This document shows positions 37,433 through 46,184 of a stretch of 64,000 nucleotides of DNA, piece by piece. This DNA comes from Paraperlucidibaca sp. GTDB lineage: Bacteria > Pseudomonadota > Gammaproteobacteria > Pseudomonadales > Moraxellaceae. Both the position numbers and the translations under genes were made by a program. Location: NCBI GenBank assembly GCA_018066805.1, contig JAGPVX010000018.1, positions 1 through 64,000 on the forward strand, read 5' to 3'. Each line of letters starts with the position of its first letter. Position 1 is the stretch's first letter. A model generated the notes under the pieces. The model was not told where the DNA came from. It did not search any database and saw only the letters and a program-made list of their open reading frames with translations.

Positions 37433-38001
37433 AGCTGGCAGAACGAGAGGCAAGTGATTTAGCCGTGCCGACAGCCAGCTATACAGAATCTGCTACGCGA
37501 GTGCTCTTTGTTTGTCTCGGCAATATTTGTCGCTCACCAACCGCAGAGGCCGTATTTCGTCAGCGCGCCTCACAAGCTGGCTGGGATGCTCTCCTACAAG
37601 CAGATTCGGCAGGCACGGCAGATTGGCACACGGGAAAATCTCCTGACCCACGCAGCCAACGTCATGGCGCTGAGCGTGGCTATGATTTATCGCCGCTGCG
37701 TGCGCGTCAGGTCAGCTGGCATGACTTCGATGAGTTTGATCATATCCTCGCGATGGATGATAAAAACTTCGTCGACTTGCAAACGCTAGAGCGCGAAGCT
37801 GCACATCATTTAGGCCATGAACCGCGTGCTGTTTTGGCTAAACTCATGGACTTTGCACCGGATCTACTGAGTAATGTGCCTGACCCATACACTGGCGGTC
37901 CTAAAGGCTTCGACGAAGTTATTGACCTAGTGGAGGCCGCCTGCGATGGCCTTTTGCGCAGCGTGCTAAAGGCGCGTGGCGTGCTTGGTTGCGGCTGCTA
38001 A
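37429..38001 (+). CDS. low-molecular-weight protein-tyrosine phosphatase
   Basis: A 190-residue phosphatase with the P-loop [16 protein letters not shown]; the nucleophile is Cys29 and the arginine Arg35. The general-acid loop [15 protein letters not shown] lies near 150-164. About 22 residues precede the catalytic strand, unlike most family members where the Cys is near residue 10. It overlaps kdsB by four bases and murB by one, so it is part of the same transcript. Pseudomonas has the same gene at this point. In other systems such enzymes dephosphorylate BY-kinases of exopolysaccharide export; here the substrate is not known. Confidence 0.88.
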   Translation: MKLAEREASDLAVPTASYTESATRVLFVCLGNICRSPTAEAVFRQRASQAGWDALLQADSAGTADWHTGKSPDPRSQRHGAERGYDLSPLRARQVSWHDFDEFDHILAMDDKNFVDLQTLEREAAHHLGHEPRAVLAKLMDFAPDLLSNVPDPYTGGPKGFDEVIDLVEAACDGLLRSVLKARGVLGCGC

Positions 38002-39062
38002 TGAGCACTGCTATTCGCGAGAATGTTGATTTGCAGGCGTTTAATACGCTAGGTCTAAGTGCTCGCGCCACTCATTTTGTCGAACTCACCAATGAAGCCG
38101 ATCTTGCTCCACTGCTAGCGCGGGCCAAGGCCGAAGCATGGCCCGTGCAGCTATTGGGTGGCGGCAGCAATATTGTTTTCGCAGGCGATGTATCGGGCTT
38201 GACCATCCGCTTAAGTTTGCGCGGCATTCGCCTCATCAGCGATAGCCAAGCTGGCGCTAAGATAGTGGCTGAAGATTGCGTCATTATTGAGGCGGCTGCC
38301 GGTGAGTCATGGCATGAATTCACGCAATACACCTTGGCCCAAGGTTGGGCAGGTTTAGAAAACCTTTCCTTGATTCCAGGCTCAGTCGGTGCGGCGCCGG
38401 TGCAAAATATCGGTGCTTATGGTGTTGAGGTTGCCGATGTCATGCACTCATTACGTGCTTATGATCGTGAGCAAGGGCGGGTAGTAGAGCTGTCGGCTGC
38501 AGACTGTGGCTTTGCTTATCGAGACAGTATTTTTAAGTCGCAACAGCCTGGGCGCTACGTGATTTTATCGGTGCGATTTGCTTTGTCTGCCAAGCGCCCG
38601 CTGGTGTTGGGCTATGGCGATATTCAAACGGCGTTAGCAACGGCTGGAGTACAAGAGCCGAGCGCTATTGATGTTGCGCAAGCAGTTATTCAAATTCGCC
38701 AGGCGAAGCTGCCTGACCCCGCCGTGCTCGGTAACGCCGGCAGCTTTTTCAAAAACCCGTTGGTGCCCAGTGCTCAGATTGAGCAGCTACAGGCGCAGTT
38801 TCCGGGCTTGGTCGCATATCCTGCGCAGCTAAGCATGCCGGGATGGCAAAAGGTTGCTGCTGGCTGGCTGATCGAGCAGGCGGGCTGGAAAGGTTATCGC
38901 CGTGGCTCGGTGGCCGTGCATGAACGCCAAGCCTTGGTGCTGGTGCATCATGGCGGTGGCAATGGTGCTGAGCTATTGGCCTTGGCCGCTGACATTGTCG
39001 CCAGCGTGCAGGCGCGCTATGGCATTCATCTAGAGCAGGAACCGGTGTTGATGGGCGGCTAA
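38001..39062 (+). CDS. murB: UDP-N-acetylenolpyruvoylglucosamine reductase
   Basis: A flavoenzyme that reduces the enolpyruvyl group to give UDP-MurNAc for peptidoglycan. The 353-residue (type I, long) form has the FAD-binding block LLGGGSNIVFAGD near residue 50 and IPGSVGAAPVQNIGAYGVEV near 125-145. The proton-donating serine is in GNAGSFFKNP near 245-254. The final third keeps the extra loop of the E. coli-type enzyme. The ATG overlaps the phosphatase stop by one base (TAATG). A strong terminator follows. Confidence 0.95.
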   Translation: MSTAIRENVDLQAFNTLGLSARATHFVELTNEADLAPLLARAKAEAWPVQLLGGGSNIVFAGDVSGLTIRLSLRGIRLISDSQAGAKIVAEDCVIIEAAAGESWHEFTQYTLAQGWAGLENLSLIPGSVGAAPVQNIGAYGVEVADVMHSLRAYDREQGRVVELSAADCGFAYRDSIFKSQQPGRYVILSVRFALSAKRPLVLGYGDIQTALATAGVQEPSAIDVAQAVIQIRQAKLPDPAVLGNAGSFFKNPLVPSAQIEQLQAQFPGLVAYPAQLSMPGWQKVAAGWLIEQAGWKGYRRGSVAVHERQALVLVHHGGGNGAELLALAADIVASVQARYGIHLEQEPVLMGG

Positions 39063-39106
39063 GCTGCAGATGCCGCCGCTAATGTTCTAAAGACAAATTC
39101 ATAGCC

Positions 39107-39138
39107 ATAAAAATGCCCCGATTACGGGGCATTTTTAT
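39107..39138. terminator. bidirectional terminator between murB and rne
   Basis: ATAAAAATGCCCCG (39107-39120) and CGGGGCATTTTTAT (39125-39138) form a perfect 14-bp stem with a four-base loop. It serves both convergent genes, ending the envelope operon on one side and rne on the other. Confidence 0.93.
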
Positions 39139-39161
39139 GATCTGAGATTACCGCTCTGGCG

Positions 39162-42100
39162 TTAGCCTTCCGATGGTGTCTCAGTGGCTTTTGCTTCGGC
39201 TTTCAGGCGTGCTTCTTGCTCGCGCTGTAAGCGGCGGCGCACGCGAGGATCATTGCTGGCACGACGCTCAGCTTTCTCGCCTTTGCTTTCGCTAGGAGTT
39301 TCTACAACGGCGGCTTCAGGAGCAGCAGCTTCAGTAGCCTCACTTTGCACTTCAGTAGTTTCTGCTGGCGCTTCAGCGGCCGCTTCAACGACTGCTTTCG
39401 GTGCTGGTTCTGGGCTTGGCTCAGCCGTTGCTTCAGCTGCGACGAACGCAGCAGGTTCAGGGCTAGCTTCAGTTGCGGCAGCTTTTGTCGCTATCTCTGC
39501 TTCTGCTTCTGGCGCAGCTTTTGGGGCTTCTGTTGCAACAACAGTTGCTTCAGGAGCAGCCGACTCGGCAGGCGCAGTGTCGGCAGTTACGACGACTTCC
39601 GCCGTAGTGCTTGTGGCGACTTCAGCAACGGCAGATTCAGTCGCTGCAGTAGCGTCAGCAGACTCAGTTACTGTAGCAGCTGCTTCAATATCAGCGACCT
39701 CGGCAACAGGCTGCTTAACAGCAGCTGACTCAGCCTTCGTTGGTTCAGCGACAGCTGCTGTAGTTGTTTCAGCACTGTTTGCTGCAATAACCGGCGCCTC
39801 ATCTGTGGTAGCGCTATTTTGCGCAGCCTCATTTGAAGTTGCTGCAACTGTTGCCGCAGTAACGCCAGCAGCAGTTTTGGCTGCTAATTCTTCAGGTACG
39901 GGCAGGCCGGCATCAACTAGTACTTGCGGATCGCGCTCGCGTGGTCCGCGTTGGCGGCGCGAAGGATGGCGATTGCGACGGCGGCGCTCTCCGCCCTCGG
40001 CATTAGCAGCGGCTGGAGCGATGTTGCCATCGACACTTGCTGTAGCTGCGGTATCGGCTTGAACTGCTTCAGCGGCAACTTCACGATTAGCTTCTTTCGC
40101 TGCTTCACGATTTGGGTCGCGAGGCGGGCGTGGTGCACGTGGTGGGCGCGGCGGACGAGGTGGGCGCGGAGTTTGCTCGGTATCTTCCGCTGCATCACGG
40201 CGTTCGCCACGAGCAGGGCGGCCGCCGTTGCTATTACCATTGCCATTGCTGCCGTTGTCATTAGTGGAGCTATCGGTTTGTGGACGACCACCAGCGGCTT
40301 GCAGTTCGTTATTTTGGCGACGCTCAGGCTGACGACCACGGCCTTGGCCACGCCCACCGCGTTGACCGCCATTGTTGTTGCGGTTTTGATTAGAACGATT
40401 TTCAGGAACTACGGGCTCAGGCTCGGGCTTGATGCCAAATAGCGTGCTGAAAAAGGTTTTTAGCCAGATCAAAAAGCTAACATTGCTTGCAGCTGGGGCA
40501 GTGGTATTAGCTTTGGCAGCCGGTGCAGCGGTAGCGCGCGCTTCGCGAGGCGCTTGCTGAGTAGGTGCTTGTGTCACTGGCGTGACATTACGCACGGCAG
40601 CGACCTGACGTTTCGGCGATTCGCCATCAACAGCTTCCAGTACAACCTCAAGCGCTGGCGCTTCAATACGCTCAACGAGTTTGAAGCTTGGGCCGTCGTC
40701 ATCGTTTTCTTCGACTTGGTCATCGCGCAGACGAGAAACTTCGTAGTGCGGTGTGTCCATGTGCGGATTAGGCAAAATCAAGATGCGAACTTTGCTGCGT
40801 AGTTCCAGCTCAGCCAAGGTTTGACGTTTTTCATTGAGCAGGAAGGTGGCGACCGATACTGGAACGGAAGCGTTGATTTGCGCGGTACGTTCTTTCAGCA
40901 CTTCTTCTTCGATCAAACGCATGATCGACAACGCTAGTGAACGCACATCACGAACCATGCCTGTGCCATTACAGCGTGGGCAGACTAAGCCTGTGGACTC
41001 TTCTAGCGATGGACGTAGGCGTTGGCGCGAAAGTTCGAGCAGGCCAAACTTCGAGATACGACCCATTTGAATACGGGCGCGATCCATCGTTAATGCTTCA
41101 CGCAGGCGCTCTTCAACCATGCGCTGATGCTTTGGCGGCGTCATGTCGATGAAATCGATAACTACCAAGCCGCCGCTATCACGCAGGCGCAGCTGACGCG
41201 CGACTTCGTCGGCAGCTTCTAAGTTGGTGTTAAGAGCGGTTTCTTCGATGTCACTGCCTTTAGTGGCGCGCGCCGAGTTGATGTCGATAGACACCAAAGC
41301 TTCAGTTGGGTCGATAACAATCGAGCCACCCGATGGCAATTTTACTTCGCGTTGGAAGGCAGTCTCAATTTGGCTCTCGATTTGGTAGCGATTAAACAGC
41401 GGCACCGAATCTTTATAGAGTTTAATTTTGTTCTGATAATGCGGCATGACTTGCTGCACAAAGCTCATGGCTTCGTTATAAGCCGCTTCGTTATCGATCA
41501 ATACGTCGTTGATGTCTTGGCGCAGATAGTCACGCACAGCACGAATAATGACGTTAGATTCTTGATAAATCAGGAATGGTGAGGGCTTTTCCGTGCTCGC
41601 TTGGTTGATGGAGTTCCATAGCGTGAGCAGATAATCCAAGTCCCATTGCAGCTCTTCAGCGCTACGGCCAAGGCCAGCAGTACGGACGATTACGCCCATA
41701 TCATTAGGGATGGTGATGGAGTTCAGCGCGTCTTTCAGTTCTTGACGCTCTTCACCTTCGATACGACGCGAGATGCCGCCGGCGCGAGGGTTATTTGGCA
41801 TGACCACCAAGTAGCGGCCAGCTAGCGAGATAAACGTGGAAAGTGCTGCGCCTTTATTGCCTCGTTCTTCTTTTTCTACTTGAACGATGACTTCTTGGCC
41901 TTCCTGCAGTGCTTCTTTGATGCTGATGCGGCCGCCGGCTTCCTTTGGCGACTTGTTGAAGTATTCACGAGCAACTTCTTTTAATGGCAAAAAGCCGTGG
42001 CGATCGCCGCCGAAGTCTACAAATGCTGCTTCTAAGCTAGGCTCAACGCGAGTTACGCGGCCTTTATAAATGCTGGCTTTTTTCTGTACGCGGCCACGGT

Positions 42101-42191
42101 GTTCGAGGTCGAAATCATAGAGGCGTTGGCCATCTACCATTGCCACCCGAATTTCTTCGTCGTGTGTGGCGTTAATTAACATGCGTTTCAT
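39162..42191 (-). CDS. rne: ribonuclease E
   Basis: The 1009-residue endonuclease organises the RNA degradosome. The catalytic half starts [22 protein letters not shown]. The S1 domain lies at about 35-120; metal-binding aspartates sit in [11 protein letters not shown] and [10 protein letters not shown]; the zinc-link is CPRCNGTG near 405. A hydrophobic amphipathic stretch [16 protein letters not shown] at 572-587 resembles the membrane-targeting helix. The C-terminal scaffold is Gln/Asn/Gly/Arg-rich, then has an [16 protein letters not shown] repeat near 690-710, then a long Ala/Glu/Val tail. The end [16 protein letters not shown] is basic. Confidence 0.96.
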   Translation of the reverse strand: MKRMLINATHDEEIRVAMVDGQRLYDFDLEHRGRVQKKASIYKGRVTRVEPSLEAAFVDFGGDRHGFLPLKEVAREYFNKSPKEAGGRISIKEALQEGQEVIVQVEKEERGNKGAALSTFISLAGRYLVVMPNNPRAGGISRRIEGEERQELKDALNSITIPNDMGVIVRTAGLGRSAEELQWDLDYLLTLWNSINQASTEKPSPFLIYQESNVIIRAVRDYLRQDINDVLIDNEAAYNEAMSFVQQVMPHYQNKIKLYKDSVPLFNRYQIESQIETAFQREVKLPSGGSIVIDPTEALVSIDINSARATKGSDIEETALNTNLEAADEVARQLRLRDSGGLVVIDFIDMTPPKHQRMVEERLREALTMDRARIQMGRISKFGLLELSRQRLRPSLEESTGLVCPRCNGTGMVRDVRSLALSIMRLIEEEVLKERTAQINASVPVSVATFLLNEKRQTLAELELRSKVRILILPNPHMDTPHYEVSRLRDDQVEENDDDGPSFKLVERIEAPALEVVLEAVDGESPKRQVAAVRNVTPVTQAPTQQAPREARATAAPAAKANTTAPAASNVSFLIWLKTFFSTLFGIKPEPEPVVPENRSNQNRNNNGGQRGGRGQGRGRQPERRQNNELQAAGGRPQTDSSTNDNGSNGNGNSNGGRPARGERRDAAEDTEQTPRPPRPPRPPRAPRPPRDPNREAAKEANREVAAEAVQADTAATASVDGNIAPAAANAEGGERRRRNRHPSRRQRGPRERDPQVLVDAGLPVPEELAAKTAAGVTAATVAATSNEAAQNSATTDEAPVIAANSAETTTAAVAEPTKAESAAVKQPVAEVADIEAAATVTESADATAATESAVAEVATSTTAEVVVTADTAPAESAAPEATVVATEAPKAAPEAEAEIATKAAATEASPEPAAFVAAEATAEPSPEPAPKAVVEAAAEAPAETTEVQSEATEAAAPEAAVVETPSESKGEKAERRASNDPRVRRRLQREQEARLKAEAKATETPSEG

Positions 42192-42383
42192 GTGCGGCTA
42201 CCCTAAGGGTTATAGGCCGTCTGAGAAAACGCAGGCAGGTGCACGGCAACAGAACAACACCATGAATACATGGGCCATTAAGATTAACTTTCGCTGGCCG
42301 ATCGGGCTGGCTAAGTTATTGATTCTGTTGTTGGTCATCCGGGTCAGGTGCAGGGTGTCTGCACGGAGCTGGGAGACGCGGTT

Positions 42384-42485
42384 CCATGTCCGTGGACATG
42401 GGCCGAAAACAATTCCTGCCTGTGCTACATCTATATGACGGCACTAGGCTGTGTTGTTGGTAAGCGCGTATCGTCAACGCTTACC
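42384..42485 (-). promoter_or_regulatory. structured 5' leader of rne (two hairpins)
   Basis: The 562-base gap from rne to rluC has no credible gene. It contains two perfect 8-bp inverted repeats: CCATGTCC/GGACATGG at 42384-42401 with a two-base centre, and GGTAAGCG/CGCTTACC at 42459-42485 with an 11-base loop. Both lie in the rne leader if transcription starts near 42597. A long structured leader that feeds back on RNase E is known in E. coli. Confidence 0.5.
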
Positions 42486-42603
42486 GGTACTTTGGTGTTA
42501 CGGCTAGCCGGAGGAGGTGCATGGGTCGGTGGTCAACACTGGGGTTAATACCTCTCAGTAGACCAAGCTCGTGTGCGATTCCCGCCGGACAGCGTCGCTT
42601 TGC

Positions 42604-42631
42604 TTTATACTTCCGCCACCATTTTGCTAAA
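42604..42631 (-). promoter_or_regulatory. candidate rne promoter
   Basis: On the minus strand TTTAGC (42631-42626) and TATAAA (42609-42604) are 16 bases apart. The predicted start near 42597 gives a leader of about 400 nt. The -35 is weak, so this is tentative. Confidence 0.35.
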
Positions 42632-42753
42632 CCCGATGCTTTTGGGCATAAACTGGCAAAATGAGGGTCTTAAATTGCTAAGCGACTCGCTAATATAGCA
42701 GTCATCCCCGTGTGCTGCTAGATAAGCGCACCAAATTATCCACAGGCTTGTTC

Positions 42754-43713
42754 ATGCACGCACCCGATAGCTCCGATACACCCGCCGTTAGTTACATCAC
42801 AGTGGATGCCGCTTATGCCGGCCAACGCCTCGACAACTTTTTGATGACGGCGCTGAAAGGCACGCCACGCACACTTATTTATCGCATCGTGCGTAAAGGT
42901 GAGGTGCGCGTTAATAAAGGCCGTATTAAGCCTGATTACCGTGTTGAGGCAGGCGATATCATTCGCGTGCCACCGATTCGCATGAGCGAAGAGGCGCCAG
43001 CGCACCGGCCATCGACTGGTTTGCAAAAGCTGCTGGAGCAGCGTTTGGTTTTTGATGAAGACCATCTGATGGTGATCAATAAGCCGGCGGGCTTAGCCGT
43101 ACATGGCGGCAGCGGTATTTCTGTGGGCCTAATTGAAGCGCTGCGCACCATGCGCCCTGAGCAGGCCGGCAGCCTTGAGCTGGTGCATAGGCTCGATCGC
43201 GATACTTCAGGCTTGATCATGGTTACTGGTCATCGACCTTTATTGCGCGCACTTCATGCTCAGCTACGCGATGGTCAAATGGACAAGCGCTATGTGGCAC
43301 TGCTTAGCGGTCGTCTGCAAGGCACAACGCACCGCGTTGAAGCGCCGCTATTAAAGGTCGAGCGTCCAGGTGGCGAAGCGATCGTGCGCGTATCGCGTGA
43401 AGGCAAGGCGGCGATTACCGTGTTTACGGTGCTGGAGCGTTATAAAGACGCGACGCTGGTCGAAGCTCATTTGCTCACCGGCCGTACTCACCAGATTCGT
43501 GTTCATGCTCAGCATTTAGGTCATGCACTCGTTGGTGATACCAAATATGGCCGCGATGCAGATAATGAGCGCTTTAAAGCCAAAGGCTTGTCGCGACTGT
43601 TTTTGCATGCTCGCGACCTGAAGCTGACGCTGCCATCTGGCAAGCGTTTGGTGCTATCGGCTGAGCCCGATGACGACTTCGAAAAAGGTTTGGCGGTGTT
43701 GCGCCGTGCCTAA
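42754..43713 (+). CDS. rluC: 23S rRNA pseudouridine synthase RluC
   Basis: RluC isomerises uridines in 23S rRNA helices around positions 955, 2504 and 2580. The 319-residue product has an S4 RNA-binding domain at about 20-80 (GQRLDNFLMTALKGTPRTLIYRIV, then GEVRVNKGRIKPDYRV) and the RluA-type catalytic domain with LELVHRLDRDTSGLIMV carrying the catalytic Asp near 150. LLTGRTHQIRVHAQHLGHALVGD is conserved near 245. The start at 42754 gives a short N-terminus before the S4 domain; a 14-residue upstream extension is possible. Orientation opposite to rne is the usual arrangement. Confidence 0.93.
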   Translation: MHAPDSSDTPAVSYITVDAAYAGQRLDNFLMTALKGTPRTLIYRIVRKGEVRVNKGRIKPDYRVEAGDIIRVPPIRMSEEAPAHRPSTGLQKLLEQRLVFDEDHLMVINKPAGLAVHGGSGISVGLIEALRTMRPEQAGSLELVHRLDRDTSGLIMVTGHRPLLRALHAQLRDGQMDKRYVALLSGRLQGTTHRVEAPLLKVERPGGEAIVRVSREGKAAITVFTVLERYKDATLVEAHLLTGRTHQIRVHAQHLGHALVGDTKYGRDADNERFKAKGLSRLFLHARDLKLTLPSGKRLVLSAEPDDDFEKGLAVLRRA

Positions 43714-44368
43714 GTTTGACCTAGTGATTTTCGACTGGGATGGCACGGTGATGGACTCTGTGGCGCAGATTGTCAGCAGCATTCAAGCTTCTGCGCGCGA
43801 TCTTGGTGTCGATATACCTAGCGAGGCAGCGGCGAAAGATATTATTGGCTTGGGCTTGCCCGAGGCCATGCGCGTGTTGTTTCCGACAGTAAGCGAGGCG
43901 GCACGCGAAGCATTACGTCAGCAATATGCCACGCATTTCGTCGCCAGCAGTAATAAGCGAACTAAGCCGTTTGCTGGCGCTGAGGCAATGCTGCAAGGCC
44001 TGCGAGCTCAGGAGTTAACGCTTGCTGTGGCCACAGGTAAAAGTCGCAAGGGCTTGGATCGCGTAATGGCTGATACTGGCTGGGCACATTATTTTAAAGC
44101 CACACGTTGTGCTGATGAGACGCTGTCTAAGCCTGATCCGCGCATGCTCAACGAGCTGTTGAGCGAGCTGAGTGTGCCGGTGCAGCGCGCCATCATGGTC
44201 GGCGATACAACCTATGACTTGGCCATGGCGGAGTCGATTGGCATGGCCTCGGTTGGCGTCACCTATGGCGTGCACAGCGCCGAGCGGCTATTGGCTCACC
44301 AGCCTTTGACGCTCTGCCACTCGCTGCCCGAGTTGGCGACCTATTTGCAGCAAACGATTAATCAGTGA
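43706..44368 (+). CDS. HAD-superfamily phosphatase (phosphoglycolate phosphatase-like)
   Basis: A 220-residue HAD subfamily IA hydrolase. The nucleophile motif is VIFDWDGTVMDS at residues 7-18 (Asp10, Asp12), a four-helix cap occupies about 20-85, motif II is in LAVATGKSRKGLD, and motif IV is MVGDTTYDLAMAESIG near 168. The likely start is a GTG at 43706, eight bases inside the end of rluC. The gene sits between rluC and sppA as in Pseudomonas, but its physiological substrate is not established. Confidence 0.85.
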   Translation: MPKFDLVIFDWDGTVMDSVAQIVSSIQASARDLGVDIPSEAAAKDIIGLGLPEAMRVLFPTVSEAAREALRQQYATHFVASSNKRTKPFAGAEAMLQGLRAQELTLAVATGKSRKGLDRVMADTGWAHYFKATRCADETLSKPDPRMLNELLSELSVPVQRAIMVGDTTYDLAMAESIGMASVGVTYGVHSAERLLAHQPLTLCHSLPELATYLQQTINQ

Positions 44369-44377
44369 GGGTGTGTC

Positions 44378-45343
44378 ATGGCGGAATGGGGCAATGGTCG
44401 CGGTCCGCGCGACTGGGCATTGGTTGAGCGCTTTCTTTTAGAAGATTTGAACGATAGACGGCGCGCTAAACGCTGGCAGTGGATTCGTCGCGGCTTATTT
44501 ATTGTCGTGGTGGCGCTATTTGCCTATCGCACTATTGGCTCCATGGGTGCCGAAAGCTTTGGCGCACATACCGCCGTCATCACTATTGATGGCGCGATTG
44601 CGGCAGATATGCCGGCCAATGCCGATAGCCTGATCGAAGCGCTCGATAGCGCCTTCAGCGCGACTGAGGCCAAGGCCGTGGTCTTGCGCATCAATAGCCC
44701 TGGCGGCAGCCCTGTGCAGGCCGATGAGGTCTATCGTGAGATTCGTCGCCAGCGCTTAATCCATCCTGATAAGCCGCTTTATGCAGTGATTAGCGATATG
44801 GGTGCGTCGGGTGCTTACTACATCGCGGTGGCGGCCGATAAGATCTACGTCAATCCATCCAGCTTGGTGGGATCGATCGGCGTCATCATGCCTGGCTTTG
44901 GCGTGCCTGAGCTACTGCAGAAGCTTGGTGTTGAGGATCGTACTTTGGCTGCAGGTGCACACAAAAATCTGCTTAGCCCTAGCAAGCCCGTGAATGAGAT
45001 TGAGCAGGCGCATGTGCAGGGCGTGTTGGATGCCGTGCATAGGCAATTTATTGCTGCTGTGAAAGCAGGCCGTGGTGAGCGCTTAAAGGTCAACGACGAT
45101 ACCTTCTCGGGTTACTTCTGGAGCGGCGATCAAGCCATCACGTTAGGTCTGGCGGATGACATCGGTTCCTTGCACTCGGTGGCGCGTGATGTGGTGAAAG
45201 CTGAGACGTTGGTGGACTACACTTTGATGCCTAATCCCGTTGATTCAGTGCTGCGCCGTTTGGGTGCTGTGGTTGGCCAAGAGTTCGCTACGAGCCTACG
45301 TCAAACCCTAGGTTTGGAAGCAAGTCGCGTTACGCTTAAATAA
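44378..45343 (+). CDS. sppA: signal peptide peptidase SppA (short S49 form)
   Basis: An inner-membrane serine protease that degrades cleaved signal peptides. The 321-residue protein is the short, single-domain form. One transmembrane helix (RGLFIVVVALFAYRTIG) lies at about 38-54. The nucleophile is Ser144 in DMGASGAYYIA, and the base is Lys196 in AGAHKNLLSP, giving the Ser/Lys dyad of S49. LRINSPGGSPVQADEVY near 103-119 is conserved. In Pseudomonas a maf gene follows; here the yceD promoter starts 24 bases after the stop. Confidence 0.93.
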   Translation: MAEWGNGRGPRDWALVERFLLEDLNDRRRAKRWQWIRRGLFIVVVALFAYRTIGSMGAESFGAHTAVITIDGAIAADMPANADSLIEALDSAFSATEAKAVVLRINSPGGSPVQADEVYREIRRQRLIHPDKPLYAVISDMGASGAYYIAVAADKIYVNPSSLVGSIGVIMPGFGVPELLQKLGVEDRTLAAGAHKNLLSPSKPVNEIEQAHVQGVLDAVHRQFIAAVKAGRGERLKVNDDTFSGYFWSGDQAITLGLADDIGSLHSVARDVVKAETLVDYTLMPNPVDSVLRRLGAVVGQEFATSLRQTLGLEASRVTLK

Positions 45344-45366
45344 GCCACAAATGCAGCAATAGTCCT

Positions 45367-45395
45367 TTGACAGGGGCGGGGTGAATCCGTATTAT
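45367..45395 (+). promoter_or_regulatory. near-consensus sigma70 promoter of yceD-rpmF-plsX
   Basis: TTGACA (45367-45372), a 17-base spacer and TATTAT (45390-45395) form a nearly perfect promoter. Transcription should start at about 45401-45403, only two to four bases before the yceD ATG at 45405. The message would be leaderless or almost so. Confidence 0.82.
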
Positions 45396-45404
45396 CCCGC
45401 CCCT
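45372..45404. repeat. perfect 9-bp inverted repeat across the yceD promoter
   Basis: AGGGGCGGG (45372-45380) is matched by CCCGCCCCT (45396-45404) with 15 bases between. The arms fall just inside the -35 and between the -10 and the start codon. This is an operator-like placement; the second arm would also form the start of the transcript. Confidence 0.75.
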
Positions 45405-45917
45405 ATGTCAGACAGCACAATTCCACACATCATCGAACCAGGCAAATGGGCCGATCGCGCAGCAGTGCTCGATGTCGCCATGCCATTAGCGCGTTTTACG
45501 CGCTTGCTTGATGGCGCCTTAAGTACAGATGGTGAAGTGACAGTGCATGTCGCGTTTGCTCGCGATGCGCGGCATTTTCCGGTGTTAGCGGGTCGCTTAG
45601 AGACCACGCTTTCGTTAGAATGCCAGCGCTGCTTGCAGGCCGTTAATGTGCCGATATCGGCACAAGTAAATGTGTTTATGCTGAACGATGACGAGGAAGT
45701 TGAGCGTTTATCGGAAGCTGAAGATTTTGTTCTAGCAGACAATGGTGAACTAGATTTCCCAGAGCTGCTGGAAGATGAACTGATCTTGGCTTTGCCATTA
45801 GTGGCAAACCATGAGGACTGTGAGCCAGCAGTGCCGTTAGTTGACGACACCGTAGCCGAGCCCGAAACGTTGAGAGAGAACCCATTTCATGTTTTAGCGA
45901 GCTTGAAAAAGCACTAA
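45405..45917 (+). CDS. yceD: YceD family (DUF177) 23S rRNA accumulation protein
   Basis: A 170-residue protein of the YceD/DUF177 family, linked to 23S rRNA accumulation. It starts MSDSTIPHIIEPGKWADRAA, like Pseudomonas YceD, and carries the LSLECQRCLQAVNVPI motif near 65-80, the acidic DEEVERLSEAEDFVLADNGELDFPELLEDELILALP block in fragments, and the ending NPFHVLASLKKH. The ATG at 45405 has no Shine-Dalgarno; a GTG at 45381 in frame lies inside the promoter and is unlikely to be transcribed. It precedes rpmF as in most Gram-negatives. Confidence 0.9.
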   Translation: MSDSTIPHIIEPGKWADRAAVLDVAMPLARFTRLLDGALSTDGEVTVHVAFARDARHFPVLAGRLETTLSLECQRCLQAVNVPISAQVNVFMLNDDEEVERLSEAEDFVLADNGELDFPELLEDELILALPLVANHEDCEPAVPLVDDTVAEPETLRENPFHVLASLKKH

Positions 45918-45940
45918 GACGCGAAGTGACACCAAAGTGA

Positions 45941-45964
45941 GACTGCTGCAGTTAAGCAACAGTC
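45941..45964 (+). promoter_or_regulatory. hairpin upstream of rpmF
   Basis: GACTGCTGC (45941-45949) pairs with GCAACAGTC (45956-45964) at eight of nine positions over a six-base loop. It lies between yceD and the rpmF ribosome-binding site, GGAG at 45976-45979. It could influence rpmF translation or mRNA stability. Confidence 0.4.
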
Positions 45965-45988
45965 GTGAGTAAAATGCCGGAGTAAACC

Positions 45989-46171
45989 ATGGCCGTTCAA
46001 CAGAACCGTAAAAGCCGTTCACGTCGTGACATGCGTCGTTCGCATGATGCCTTGAATGGCCCAACCCTGAGCGTCGATCAGACCACTGGTGAATTACACC
46101 GTCGTCATCACGTCACCAAAGATGGCTTCTATCGCGGTCATCAGCTCTTTGGCGTAAAAGACGAAGCATAA
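45989..46171 (+). CDS. rpmF: 50S ribosomal protein L32
   Basis: A 60-residue basic ribosomal protein of the large subunit. The N-terminus [20 protein letters not shown] is diagnostic of L32. There is no four-cysteine zinc ribbon, so this is the zinc-free form. It lies between yceD and plsX, an arrangement that couples ribosome production with phospholipid synthesis in many bacteria. GGAG at 45976-45979 gives a spacing of nine bases. Confidence 0.97.
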   Translation: MAVQQNRKSRSRRDMRRSHDALNGPTLSVDQTTGELHRRHHVTKDGFYRGHQLFGVKDEA

Positions 46172-46184
46172 GACGCAGTAATCT

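Noticed and set aside
39184..40062. A 292-codon Ala/Ser-rich open frame on the plus strand, antisense to rne
   Set aside because: It is a mirror of the biased codon use in the RNase E tail; composition is low-complexity, there is no ribosome site, and the minus-strand gene is certain.
42166..42548. Two short plus-strand frames in the rne-rluC gap
   Set aside because: They overlap the rne start in antisense or lack recognisable features; the region is better explained as the rne leader.
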